From SVQP01 sp045594705 (GTDB lineage Bacteria > Bacillota > Clostridia > Oscillospirales > CAG-272), in assembly GCA_045594705.1 (NCBI GenBank), contig JAZNZB010000025.1, positions 1 to 38,461 on the forward strand: 38,461 nucleotides of DNA, read 5' to 3'. Position 1 is the stretch's first letter; each line of letters starts with the position of its first letter. This document shows positions 16,734 through 24,525 of the stretch, piece after piece. The notes beneath the pieces were generated by a model. It saw only the letters and a program-made list of their open reading frames with translations. It searched no databases and was not told the DNA's origin. A program made the translations under genes and the position numbers.

Positions 16734-17375
16734 TTATTGGATATAAACTCTATCGTTCTCAACCTTTAATCTGCCTTGGCAGAACAGGCTGACCGCTTCG
16801 GGTAAAATCTTCCATTCCGCCTCTTGCATGATGCGCTTTTGCAGCGTCTCGGGGGTGTCGTCCTCGTGCACGTTCACCGCCTTTTGCAGAATGATAGGTC
16901 CTGCGTCACACTCGGGGGTAACGAAATGCACGGTAGCCCCCGACACCTTGACGCCCTTGGCAAGTGCCGCCTCGTGTACGTGCAGGCCGTAAAAGCCCTG
17001 TCCGCAAAACGACGGGATCAGCGCGGGATGCACGTTGATGATGCGATTGGGGAATGCGCGATACATCTCCTGGCCGATGATGATCATAAATCCTGCCAGC
17101 ACGACAAGATCAATCTTTTCCTTTTGCAGCGTTTCAACCAACGCCTTTGTATAAGCATCCGCATCGGCATATTCTTTGCGGGCAAGCACCTTTCCCTCAA
17201 TGCCTGCGTTGGCAGCGCGCTCCAAGGCGTACACGCCCGGCTTTGACGCGAGCACCAGCGAAATCTCGCCGCCGCCAAGCTCGCCGCGTCCTTGCGCGTC
17301 GATCAACGCCTGCAGATTGGTGCCGCCGCCCGAAACCAGCACGGCGATGCGCGTTTTATTCTGTGAACTCTGCAT
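16734..17375 (-). CDS. purN: Phosphoribosylglycinamide formyltransferase (GAR transformylase)
   Basis: This 213-residue protein moves the formyl group of 10-formyl-THF to GAR. It has the N-terminal phosphate loop VLVSGGGTNLQALID, the folate/formyl site IINVHPALIPSF with the catalytic Asn and His, and the catalytic Asp in TPECDAGPIILQ. Length is normal. The start abuts the stop of the FNT gene with no spacer, so translation of the two is probably coupled. Only an A/G-rich AAAGGAACAGG lies upstream. It is the first of two 10-formyl-THF users in the operon, matching the presence of fhs and the formate channel. Confidence 0.96.
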   Translation of the reverse strand: MQSSQNKTRIAVLVSGGGTNLQALIDAQGRGELGGGEISLVLASKPGVYALERAANAGIEGKVLARKEYADADAYTKALVETLQKEKIDLVVLAGFMIIIGQEMYRAFPNRIINVHPALIPSFCGQGFYGLHVHEAALAKGVKVSGATVHFVTPECDAGPIILQKAVNVHEDDTPETLQKRIMQEAEWKILPEAVSLFCQGRLKVENDRVYIQ

Positions 17376-18002
17376 TTAACTAACCTGTTCCTTTCCCTTT
17401 GCAAGCCTTGCCAGCACGGGCAGCACCCAGCCGCCAAGCGTGTTGCCAAGCACCGCGACCAGGATGAACACCACTCTCATGGGATCAAACGCGCCGCGCA
17501 TGGATGCAACCGTGAAATAGTACGCATCCGCGATTGAGTGCTCAAAGCCGCAAAGAATAAAGGTGGGAATGCAGAAAATGATGCCAAGCAGGGTTCCCTT
17601 TGCTCCGTAGGTCTTGACTGCCGCGTACATCAGCACGCCGCAGAATACCGCTGCGATCAGTCCGCGCCAAAGGCCGTTTTCAAGCTTTGCGGTGCAGGCC
17701 TTTTGCGCTGCGTCGATCAGCGAGGGCTTGGCAAGCGCGGTCAGCACGCCTGTCAGCGCAGCACCGATCACGTTGCCGCCAAGGCCGATGGGCAATGCCA
17801 GCGCACTCTTTTTATCCGGCTTTTCCATAAAGACGCCGATCTTACCGGTGTAGAGGTAAAGCCCCAAAAGGCAAATGCACAAGAGTGCCACCGAGAACAG
17901 CACCGCTCCCACGACCTTGTTTTCGCAGGACAGGTACACCGTTCCGCCGATGCCGACCAGCATGCCCGAGGCAATGCCGCTCCAGAATGCATGTCTTAAC
18001 AT
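17376..18002 (-). CDS. Formate/nitrite transporter (FNT) family channel, short form
   Basis: This 208-residue integral membrane protein has about six helices. The family signature CGFEHSIADAYYF near residue 151, containing the gating His, and a final GNTLGGWVLP identify it as FNT (FocA/NirC) although it is shorter than FocA (about 285). FNT proteins form pentamers that pass formate, nitrite or hydrosulfide. Its start overlaps the purM stop by seven bases and its stop abuts the purN start. Being wedged between two purine genes, and sharing an operon with fhs, strongly suggests formate import for one-carbon units. Ion selectivity cannot be read from sequence. Confidence 0.88.
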   Translation of the reverse strand: MLRHAFWSGIASGMLVGIGGTVYLSCENKVVGAVLFSVALLCICLLGLYLYTGKIGVFMEKPDKKSALALPIGLGGNVIGAALTGVLTALAKPSLIDAAQKACTAKLENGLWRGLIAAVFCGVLMYAAVKTYGAKGTLLGIIFCIPTFILCGFEHSIADAYYFTVASMRGAFDPMRVVFILVAVLGNTLGGWVLPVLARLAKGKEQVS

Positions 18003-19045
18003 AATTCGATCTTCTCCTCGCCCGCGACGATCTTACCGATCACGTACGCGTCCTCACCGTAGGCAGTCAGGATCTCCAGTGCCTTGTCCACCTGCTCTGC
18101 AGGGACGACCACGCTCATGCCAACGCCCATGTTATAGGTGTTGAACATGTCTCTTTCACAAATGTCTCCCGTCTTGGCAATCAGATCAAAGATGGGCAGC
18201 ACGCGTACCGCGCTGCGGTCGATCTTTGCGCAAAGGCCATCGGGAATGCTTCTCGGGATATTCTCGTAAAAGCCGCCGCCCGTGATGTGCGAAATGCCCT
18301 TGACGTCCACCTGCTCCAAGAGTGCCAGGATCGACTTGACGTAAATCTTGGTGGGGGTCAGCAGCGTTTCTGCAATGCTCTTACCGCCAAGCGCTTCGCA
18401 AGGGGTGTAAAGCGACTCGGGGTTCTTATCAATTTCAAACACCTTTCGGCAAAGCGAGAAGCCGTTGGAGTGCACGCCGCTGGATGCAAGCGCGATGACA
18501 ACGTCACCCTCTGCCATTTTGGTGTTGTCCAGAATCTTTTTCTTATCCACAATGCCCACGGCAAAGCCTGCAAGGTCGTAATCCTCCACGGGCATCATGC
18601 CGGGATGCTCGGCAGTCTCACCGCCGATGAGTGCCGCACCCGACTGCACGCATCCCTCGGCAACGCCGGAAACGATGGCTGCGATCTTTTCGGGAATATT
18701 CTTGCCGCACGCGATATAATCAAGGAAGAACAGGGGCTTTGCACCCACACAGATGATGTCGTTGACGCACATAGCCACCGCGTCAATGCCAATGGTGTCG
18801 TGCTTGTCCATCAAGATCGCCATCTTGACCTTGGTGCCGCAGCCGTCCGTACCCGAAACCAGCACAGGCTCTTCCATGCCGCCAATCGGCAGACCAAAGC
18901 AGCCGCCAAAGCCGCCCACGTCGTCAAGGCACCCCTCGTTCTTGGTGCGCGCGATGTGCTTTTTCATCAATTCAACGGCCTTATAGCCTGCGGTAATATC
19001 CACGCCTGCTGCAGCGTAGCTTTCCGATCTGGAGTTAGAATGCAT
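17996..19045 (-). CDS. purM: Phosphoribosylformylglycinamidine cyclo-ligase (AIR synthetase)
   Basis: This 349-residue protein closes FGAM to AIR using ATP. Recognisable blocks are SYAAAGVDITAGYKAVELM at the N-terminus, SGTDGCGTKVKMAILMDKHD, ALIGGETAEHPGM and SGVHSNGFSL. The C-terminal TYNMGVGM is also conserved. Length is normal. GAAAGGAG precedes the ATG. Its end overlaps the FNT gene by seven bases, which couples formate-channel translation to purM. Confidence 0.97.
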   Translation of the reverse strand: MHSNSRSESYAAAGVDITAGYKAVELMKKHIARTKNEGCLDDVGGFGGCFGLPIGGMEEPVLVSGTDGCGTKVKMAILMDKHDTIGIDAVAMCVNDIICVGAKPLFFLDYIACGKNIPEKIAAIVSGVAEGCVQSGAALIGGETAEHPGMMPVEDYDLAGFAVGIVDKKKILDNTKMAEGDVVIALASSGVHSNGFSLCRKVFEIDKNPESLYTPCEALGGKSIAETLLTPTKIYVKSILALLEQVDVKGISHITGGGFYENIPRSIPDGLCAKIDRSAVRVLPIFDLIAKTGDICERDMFNTYNMGVGMSVVVPAEQVDKALEILTAYGEDAYVIGKIVAGEEKIELC

Positions 19046-19092
19046 GTTGTTTTGCTCCTTTCAGTATATGTGTGTAATCAAATAGTTCCTTA

Positions 19093-20520
19093 TTATTCTT
19101 TGCCGTTCCAGCAATAGGTGCAAAGCTTTTCGGGCGGAAGTCCGATAGCCTTGATCACGCCCTCAAGCGTCTGGAATTCCAGCGATGCAAATCCAAATTT
19201 TTCACTGATGCTCTTACGCAAGGCCTTGCCGCGCTCGGTCGAGCCGTCGCTGTATTCCTCAAGATGATTGAAGCCGTCCGTTCCCTCCAGCTCCATGATG
19301 GTGCGACGGGTAATCAGCTCCATATCGCCCGTGGAGCGGGAGAAATTGAGATACTTGCAGCCATACATGATAGGCGGGCAAGCCGAACGCATATGCACCT
19401 CTTTTGCGCCGTTGGAATACAGGAAATCAACCGTCTCCTTGAGCTGCGTGCCGCGCACGATGGAATCGTCTACAAAAAGCAGCTTTTTATTCTCGATCAG
19501 CTCGTGAACCGGGATCTGCTTCATGCGCGCGACCTTGGCGCGGTCGGATTGCTTTTGCGGCGTGAAGCTGCGCGACCAGGTGGGTGTATATTTGATATAC
19601 GGGCGCGCATAGGCCGTATGGGAAACGTTGGCATAGCCGATTGCATGCGGAACACCCGAGTCCGGCACGCCTGCCACGTAATCGAGATCGGGAGCATTCC
19701 CCTCCTGCTGATCAAGCTCAGCCATGATCTCTCCGTTGCGATAACGCATAGCCTCTACGTTGACACCCTCGTAGGAGGAAGTGGGATATCCGTAATACGA
19801 CCAGAGGAAGGAGCACATCTTCATCTCCTTGCCGGGCTTTGCCAGCTGCACGATGCCATCCGCAGGCGAAAGCTCCACAATCTCACCCGGACCAAGCTCA
19901 CGCGCCGGGGCATACCCCAGCTTTTGTGCCGCGAACGACTCAAAGGTGACCGCATAGCCGTCCTCGCCCTTGCAGACGATGACCGGAATACGGCCGACAC
20001 GGTCTCGTGCCGCAAGCAGGTGGCCGTCTTGCTTGAGGATCAGGATCGAGCAGGTGCCGTCAATCAGCGATTGCGCATACTTGATGCCCTCTGCAAAGCT
20101 TTCCTTCTGGTCAATCAACGCAGCTACCAGCTCCACGGTGTTGACTCTGCCGCCGGTCATGGCGTCAAAATGTCCGCGGCTGCCGCCGAAGTACAGATCG
20201 ATCAGCTGCTCGGCATTGTTGATCAGACCCACGGTGCAGATGGCATACGTGCCGTGATGCGAGCGGATCAGCATGGGCTGCGGGTCGGTGTCGCTGATAC
20301 AGCCGATGGCTGCGATACCCGACATTTCGTCAAAAATGGTTTCAAACTTGGTGCGGAAGGGTGCGTTTGTGATGCTGTGGATCTTGCGCTGCAGTCCGAT
20401 CTCGGGATCGTACGCCGCAAGGCCTCCCCTCTGCGTTCCCAGGTGGGAATGGTAGTCGGTTCCGAAGAACACGTCCAAAAGGCAGTCCTTATTCGAGGTA
20501 ATGCCGAAAAATCCTCCCAT
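19093..20520 (-). CDS. purF: Amidophosphoribosyltransferase lacking the N-terminal catalytic Cys
   Basis: This 475-residue protein makes phosphoribosylamine from PRPP. The C-terminal phosphoribosyltransferase domain is intact (LLFVDDSIVRGTQLK near residue 350). The N-terminal Ntn glutaminase fold is recognisable (TDYHSHLGTQRGG, SHHGTYA). However, the protein begins MGGFFGITSN, so residue 2 is Gly where active PurF has the nucleophile Cys (as in CGVFGI or CGIVGI). Upstream codons in frame offer no alternative start before a stop codon, and AAGGAG sits just before this ATG. A similar MGGFFG form exists in Bacteroidetes and Clostridia, as I recall. It probably depends on free ammonia, or on a glutaminase partner, unless another Cys substitutes. 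It is the second gene of the operon. Confidence 0.93.
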   Translation of the reverse strand: MGGFFGITSNKDCLLDVFFGTDYHSHLGTQRGGLAAYDPEIGLQRKIHSITNAPFRTKFETIFDEMSGIAAIGCISDTDPQPMLIRSHHGTYAICTVGLINNAEQLIDLYFGGSRGHFDAMTGGRVNTVELVAALIDQKESFAEGIKYAQSLIDGTCSILILKQDGHLLAARDRVGRIPVIVCKGEDGYAVTFESFAAQKLGYAPARELGPGEIVELSPADGIVQLAKPGKEMKMCSFLWSYYGYPTSSYEGVNVEAMRYRNGEIMAELDQQEGNAPDLDYVAGVPDSGVPHAIGYANVSHTAYARPYIKYTPTWSRSFTPQKQSDRAKVARMKQIPVHELIENKKLLFVDDSIVRGTQLKETVDFLYSNGAKEVHMRSACPPIMYGCKYLNFSRSTGDMELITRRTIMELEGTDGFNHLEEYSDGSTERGKALRKSISEKFGFASLEFQTLEGVIKAIGLPPEKLCTYCWNGKE

Positions 20521-20577
20521 AAAATTCTCCTTGTCTATGCGTTGGTGGGTGTTTATGCGTTGGTGTATTTATGCGTT
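20521..20577 (-). repeat. Short tandem repeat across the purE stop codon
   Basis: On the minus strand the unit ACGCATAAAYACMCCA-like (about 16-18 bases, anchored by AACGCATA) appears three times between the last purE codons and the purF ribosome binding site, the last copy cut short. The first copy supplies the last purE residues and its stop codon. It looks like slipped duplication of the purE 3' end. Confidence 0.6.
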
Positions 20578-21063
20578 CAGTTTTTCCTGCAGGGCTGCAT
20601 CCTTGGCAAGCACGGCGGCAGTATCCTTTGCTCTCTTTTGGTCAAGCTTGGCCGCAAGCTCAGCATCCTCGATGGCCAGCATCTGAATGCAAAGCAGGGC
20701 TGCATTGACAGCACCGTTGAGTGCCACGGTGGCAACGGGCATGCCCGAGGGCATCTGCACGGTGGCAAGCAGCGCATCCATGCCGTCCACAGCACCGCCC
20801 TTAACGGGAATACCGACCACGGGCAGCGTGGTTCTCGCCGCGATCGCACCTGCTAAGTGCGCGGCCATGCCGGCTGCTGCGATGATGGCACCAAAGCCGT
20901 TCTCTCTTGCGCTCATGGCAAACTCTGCTGCCTGATCGGGCGTTCTGTGCGCGGAATATACGTGCGCTTCATAGGGCACACCAAATTCCTTTAAGGTGTT
21001 GATGGCCTTTTCCACAACGGGAAGATCGCTGTCGCTTCCCATGATCACTGCGATTTTTTTCAT
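20569..21063 (-). CDS. purE: N5-carboxyaminoimidazole ribonucleotide mutase (class I PurE)
   Basis: This 164-residue protein has the class I PurE signatures: MGSDSDLP near residue 9, YSAHRTPDQ, AAAGMAAHLAG and the C-terminal VQMPSGMPVATVALNGA. Class I enzymes rearrange N5-CAIR to CAIR and normally rely on PurK, which is not in the window. It is the first gene after the riboswitch, with TGGAGAT as its binding site. The C-terminal tail is Ala/Lys-rich and probably helical. purC, which would use its product, is also absent here. Confidence 0.95.
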   Translation of the reverse strand: MKKIAVIMGSDSDLPVVEKAINTLKEFGVPYEAHVYSAHRTPDQAAEFAMSARENGFGAIIAAAGMAAHLAGAIAARTTLPVVGIPVKGGAVDGMDALLATVQMPSGMPVATVALNGAVNAALLCIQMLAIEDAELAAKLDQKRAKDTAAVLAKDAALQEKLNA

Positions 21064-21093
21064 CCGATAATCTCCATTTCTCAGTAAAAATAC

Positions 21094-21139
21094 AAAAAGG
21101 GCAAACCTATCCTAACTCTCTGTTAAGACAGGATTGCCC
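21094..21139 (-). terminator. Riboswitch-controlled terminator (expression platform)
   Basis: On the minus strand GGGCAA (21134-21139) pairs with TTGCCC (21099-21104), extended by an ATCCT/AGGAT helix inside, and is followed by TTTTTG. The left arm uses the GGGC of the aptamer's conserved CCGCCTGGGC. Ligand-stabilised aptamer and terminator are therefore mutually exclusive, as expected of an ON switch. Confidence 0.88.
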
Positions 21140-21206
21140 AGGCGGTCGGCTATCATTTACTTCCCGCTCCTGTGTGTAAGCTCACATTCCGCCGGTCACG
21201 GGGAGA
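21136..21206 (-). ncRNA. ZTP (pfl) riboswitch
   Basis: Read on the minus strand, the leader has the hallmark order of the ZTP/pfl motif. CCCGTGACCGGCGG comes first, then a variable hairpin based on TGTG/CACA, then GGAGCGGG closing the first helix (CCCG/CGGG). After a short linker, GCCGACCGCCTGGGC completes it. GGCGG in the first part can pair with CCGCC in the last, giving the known pseudoknot. ZTP riboswitches sense the AICAR-derived alarm nucleotides ZMP/ZTP, which accumulate when 10-formyl-THF is scarce, and switch on purine and folate genes. A terminator overlaps the 3' part. All 11 downstream genes would be governed by it. A glycine or THF riboswitch does not fit the order of these elements. 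Confidence 0.92.
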
Positions 21207-21221
21207 AATTTCCTTGTATCC

Positions 21222-21250
21222 ATTATACCGCATCTTGCGAAAAATGTCAA
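21222..21250 (-). promoter_or_regulatory. Consensus promoter of the purine operon
   Basis: On the minus strand TTGACA (21245-21250) and TATAAT (21222-21227) are both perfect and separated by 17 bp. Transcription would start near 21215, just before the riboswitch, leaving a leader of about 150 bases ahead of purE. I found no convincing PurR box, so control seems to rest on the RNA switch. Confidence 0.92.
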
Positions 21251-21342
21251 TGCACAAAAATGTAAATAAAACGGATTCTTGTGATTGCGTTTTGACATTT
21301 TTGACAAACGCGAGGATGGCGCCGGGCAATCCTTTTTCGGGG

Positions 21343-22185
21343 TCAGTCGATCCATGCGGTGTAAGTGGTCACACCGCTGACCGTCTCACCGTCGATCTGT
21401 AATGCCGTCGGCGTATCAAATTCAACCGTGATCCTCTTGCCCGAGATCACGTCAATGCTCTTTTTATACTGCACGTGCTCACCCGTGAAGATCTTGGGGA
21501 AATGCATCAAGGTCGCAAGCTTGCCCGAGGTGTGCCATACGCAGCAGGTCAGAAGTCCGCTGCCTCTTTCCTGGTCGGGCGCGACGCGCATGCCTCCTCC
21601 GTAGTATTTCCCGTGCATAGCGGACGCCAGCCAGATCTTTTTGTAAGACTTGGTCACGCCGTCCACAGTCACTCTGCCCGAGGGGCACTTGAAGCCGCCA
21701 AGCAAAAGCTTGATCGACTCAGCCGTATAATTGATCTTCTTGACTCCCTTGGCCTTGAGCGCATCAGTCACCTCACAGACCATGCCGTCCAGGCCAAAGC
21801 CGATTCCGTTGATATAGCGGTAAACCTTTCCCTTGACCTCAACGCGCGGCAAATTGACAAGATAAGGGTTGAGCAACACAGGCTCAGTGCTCTCGTTCTT
21901 TCCGAGATCGCGCAAAAAGTCGTTGCCCGTTCCGCTCCTCCACAGGTAAATGGGCGCAGCATACTCCGCGCCGTCCAAAGCGTTGGCAAGGCGCATAATG
22001 GTGCCGTCGCCTCCAAGGATCAGCACGCGGTCATTCTCGCCAAGCGCACAGATCTCGGCACGCACGTCCACCCGGGTCAGGTCCTTTTCAACGGGGTCGG
22101 ATGCGGCAGCATAAGCACGCACGTCCGCCAAAGCCGCAGAAATATCGCTGTTATTTGCACAGGGGTTAAACAAAATCAGAGTCAT
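21343..22185 (-). CDS. Diacylglycerol kinase family lipid kinase
   Basis: This 280-residue protein belongs to the DAGK/YegS/LCB5 catalytic family. It has the nucleotide loop LILGGDGTIMRLANAL (GGDGT at 58-62), the second motif SGTGNDFLRDLG near residue 84 and the closing region YGGGMRVAPDQERGSG. Members phosphorylate diacylglycerol or related lipids at the membrane, often to recycle lipid released by teichoic acid synthesis. It follows asnA by 44 bases with CGGAGGG as its binding site and ends about 90 bases before the purine promoter. No clear terminator separates them, so read-through into the purine leader is possible. The exact lipid substrate is unknown. Confidence 0.9.
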   Translation of the reverse strand: MTLILFNPCANNSDISAALADVRAYAAASDPVEKDLTRVDVRAEICALGENDRVLILGGDGTIMRLANALDGAEYAAPIYLWRSGTGNDFLRDLGKNESTEPVLLNPYLVNLPRVEVKGKVYRYINGIGFGLDGMVCEVTDALKAKGVKKINYTAESIKLLLGGFKCPSGRVTVDGVTKSYKKIWLASAMHGKYYGGGMRVAPDQERGSGLLTCCVWHTSGKLATLMHFPKIFTGEHVQYKKSIDVISGKRITVEFDTPTALQIDGETVSGVTTYTAWID

Positions 22186-22229
22186 ATGTTCCCTCCGTAT
22201 ATACGTATGTAGATGATATGATTTTCAAA

Positions 22230-23240
22230 TCAAAGCAATCTGACGCCTGCCTCGGCACAGGTGCGGCGCGTCTCTTCGTCCCAGATTCCCGACTGCACCT
22301 CGCCGATATGCGCACTGCCCAAAAGCAGCATGCAAAGGCGTGACTGGCCAATACCGCCACCCACCGTCAAGGGCAGCTCGCCTGCAAGCAGCATCTTGTG
22401 GAAGGGCAGCTCGCGGCGATCATCACAGCCCGATACGCGCAGCTGTCTGTCCATGGACTGCTCATCCACACGGATACCCATGGAGGAGATCTCCAACGCG
22501 CGCTCCAGTGTCTCGTGCCAGAACAGCAGATCTCCGTTGAGTGACCAGTCGTCATAGTCGGGAGCACGGCCGCCGTGTACCTTGCCGTCCGATAGCACGT
22601 CACCGATGCCGATAACAAATACGGTTTTATAGATCTTGGTAAATTCATACTCACGCTGCTCGGGAGTCAGATCGGGATACAGATCACAAAGCTCCTGCGA
22701 GGTCACAAACGTCACCTCTCTGCAAAGCCTGTGCTGCAGCTGAGGAAAATGCACCTGCAGCTGCTCCTCTGTGGCACATACCGCACCCACAATGGCCTTG
22801 ACCATCAGCTTGAGGTAGTCAACGTTGCGCGCCTCTTTGGTGATCACCTTTTCCCAGTCCCACTGGTCGACGTAAATGGAATGGATATTGTCCAGATCCT
22901 CATCGCGACGAATGGCGTTCATATCGGTATAAAGGCCGTTGCCCATGGTAAAGCCGTAGCGCAGCAGTGCAAGTCGCTTCCACTTTGCCAAGGAATGCAC
23001 CACCTCAGCATGCTTGCCGTCCAGCGCGGGAATATCAAAGGCGACCGGACGCTCATGGCCGTTCAGATTGTCGTTCAAGCCCGAATCGCTTGCAACAAAC
23101 AGGGGCGCAGACACGCGCTTTAAGTTGAGCGCGGCACAAAATTCGCGTTGAAAGGTGGTTTTGATATGCTCGATGGCACGCTGGGTCTGGTATGCATCCA
23201 GCACCTGCGTGTAGCCTGCGGGAATGTAACAATGGCTCAT
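22230..23240 (-). CDS. asnA: Aspartate--ammonia ligase (asparagine synthetase A)
   Basis: This 336-residue class II synthetase-like enzyme makes asparagine from aspartate, ATP and free ammonia. Family blocks seen are FCAALNLKRVSAPLFV, DNLNGHERPVAFDI, MNAIRRDEDLDNIHSIYVD and the C-terminal GGGIGQSRLCMLLLG. Length matches AsnA. AAGGAG precedes the ATG. AsnA uses ammonia rather than glutamine, which fits the cysteine-less PurF nearby. It heads a two-gene unit with the lipid kinase. Confidence 0.96.
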   Translation of the reverse strand: MSHCYIPAGYTQVLDAYQTQRAIEHIKTTFQREFCAALNLKRVSAPLFVASDSGLNDNLNGHERPVAFDIPALDGKHAEVVHSLAKWKRLALLRYGFTMGNGLYTDMNAIRRDEDLDNIHSIYVDQWDWEKVITKEARNVDYLKLMVKAIVGAVCATEEQLQVHFPQLQHRLCREVTFVTSQELCDLYPDLTPEQREYEFTKIYKTVFVIGIGDVLSDGKVHGGRAPDYDDWSLNGDLLFWHETLERALEISSMGIRVDEQSMDRQLRVSGCDDRRELPFHKMLLAGELPLTVGGGIGQSRLCMLLLGSAHIGEVQSGIWDEETRRTCAEAGVRLL

Positions 23241-23276
23241 GGCGGACTCCTTGAGTGGATTTCAATACTTAGTATC

Positions 23277-23305
23277 ATTATATCATATATAATGAAGATT
23301 ATCAA
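23277..23305 (-). promoter_or_regulatory. Promoter of asnA
   Basis: On the minus strand TTGATA (23300-23305) and TATAAT (23277-23282) are separated by 17 bp. It diverges from the CPBP promoter about 70 bp away. Confidence 0.75.
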
Positions 23306-23350
23306 GTCTTTTTTGCAAAATCTCCGCTCTTTTTCGCGCTCCGCGCCTGC

Positions 23351-23379
23351 TTGACAATAACGTGTAAATATGATAAAAT
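23351..23379 (+). promoter_or_regulatory. Promoter of the CPBP protease gene
   Basis: TTGACA (23351-23356) and TAAAAT (23374-23379) are separated by 17 bp, with an extended -10 TG at 23371-23372. The start codon is 40 bases downstream of the -10. Confidence 0.8.
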
Positions 23380-23418
23380 ATAGATAACTGTACATCTCTT
23401 TCGGAAAGGAGATTTTTT

Positions 23419-24525
23419 ATGGAACAAAAGAAGAATAAATGGGGCGTGATCAAGGGGCTTGCTTTCCCCATCGGATATACGACCTTTATGAACGTAGGAC
23501 AAACCATTCTGTCCGTGGCATTGATCATCATTGTTCTGTTCCGCAGCATCATTGCGGCAATGACCTACGGCGGTATTGGAGGCACCGACAATATCCTGCA
23601 ATGGTTTAACTTCGACAATACGACCACCACCATGCAATACGCCATGTTCTTCTCCGCCCTGACTACCATTGGTGCACTGGTCATTCTCTGGCTCGTGTTC
23701 AACCGTAAGGGCAAGAGCTTTACCGAATACTTCCGCTTTACAAAAGCACCCGCCAAGGCCATCATTGCTGCTGTGTTGCTGGGTCTTTCTCTGCACTTTA
23801 TTGTCAACGCCGTCATGTTTGCCGGTGAGTCGCTGCTGAATGCGCTGCTGGAGATGCTGATGCGCGCCATGGAAGCACTGGATCCCGCCATTGCCGAGGA
23901 ATTCCGCATTTTCTACGAAACCTACACGGAAATGATGTCCTCCATGAGCCAGGACGTCGGTATGTTCACGATCGCCGCCATCTTTGGCGCACCTTTGATC
24001 GAGGAGCTGGTATTCCGCGCAGGTCCGCTTGTCAACTTCAAGGGCAAGCTGCCCACTTGGGCTGCACTGCTGATCACCTCTGCTCTGTTCGGCCTTGCGC
24101 ACGGTGCTCCCATCCAGATTGCCTACACCTTTGTGGTGGGTCTTGTACTGGGTGCGCTGTTTATCAAGACCGACTCGATCTATCCCTGCATCATAGGTCA
24201 CTTCTGCTTCAACGCCGCCAACCTGATCCCCATGCTCATGGAAGGCTTGCTCGGCGGCCCTTACCAAAACGATACCATGGTGGAATGGCTCAATATCGCT
24301 TACATCGTCTACATCATCGCAGCCGCAGTCATCGCAGTCCCCATGCTGATCGTGGGCTTGATCCTGCTCTTCAAGCTGCGTAAGCCGCTCGATCTGCCCG
24401 AGGAGATCGACCTGCCCGAGGAGATCGACCTGCCCGAGACAATCGAAGCTGCGACCGAGGACGAGATCCCCATGCCCCAAGCATTCGAAGACTTTACCGT
24501 CGCAGAACAGGAAGAAAACGCATGA
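23419..24525 (+). CDS. CPBP family intramembrane metalloprotease
   Basis: This 368-residue protein has about eight hydrophobic helices. The CPBP (Abi/CAAX prenyl protease-like) motifs are present: EELVFRAGPL (EExxxR) near residue 194, a second motif with His in LFGLAHGAP, and GHFCFNAAN in the third. Such proteases cleave membrane or exported peptides and may take part in bacteriocin immunity, though many have unknown roles. After the last helix the C-terminal tail is acidic and carries three copies of a six-residue repeat (LPEEID-like), encoded by 18-bp tandem repeats at about 24396-24440. The next gene overlaps by four bases (ATGA). Confidence 0.9.
   Translation: MEQKKNKWGVIKGLAFPIGYTTFMNVGQTILSVALIIIVLFRSIIAAMTYGGIGGTDNILQWFNFDNTTTTMQYAMFFSALTTIGALVILWLVFNRKGKSFTEYFRFTKAPAKAIIAAVLLGLSLHFIVNAVMFAGESLLNALLEMLMRAMEALDPAIAEEFRIFYETYTEMMSSMSQDVGMFTIAAIFGAPLIEELVFRAGPLVNFKGKLPTWAALLITSALFGLAHGAPIQIAYTFVVGLVLGALFIKTDSIYPCIIGHFCFNAANLIPMLMEGLLGGPYQNDTMVEWLNIAYIVYIIAAAVIAVPMLIVGLILLFKLRKPLDLPEEIDLPEEIDLPETIEAATEDEIPMPQAFEDFTVAEQEENA

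Noticed and set aside
19093..20520. Sequencing error hiding the PurF cysteine
   Set aside because: The start context (AAGGAG then ATGGGAGGATTT) is clean, no frameshift is seen, and replacing Cys by Gly plus the surrounding FFGI wording fits a recurring variant rather than one miscalled base.
21136..21206. Glycine or THF riboswitch upstream of purE
   Set aside because: CCTGGGC-like strings occur in several riboswitch classes, but the order CCGTGACCGGCGG, GGAGCGGG, CCGCCTGGGC and the GGCGG/CCGCC pseudoknot fit ZTP/pfl.
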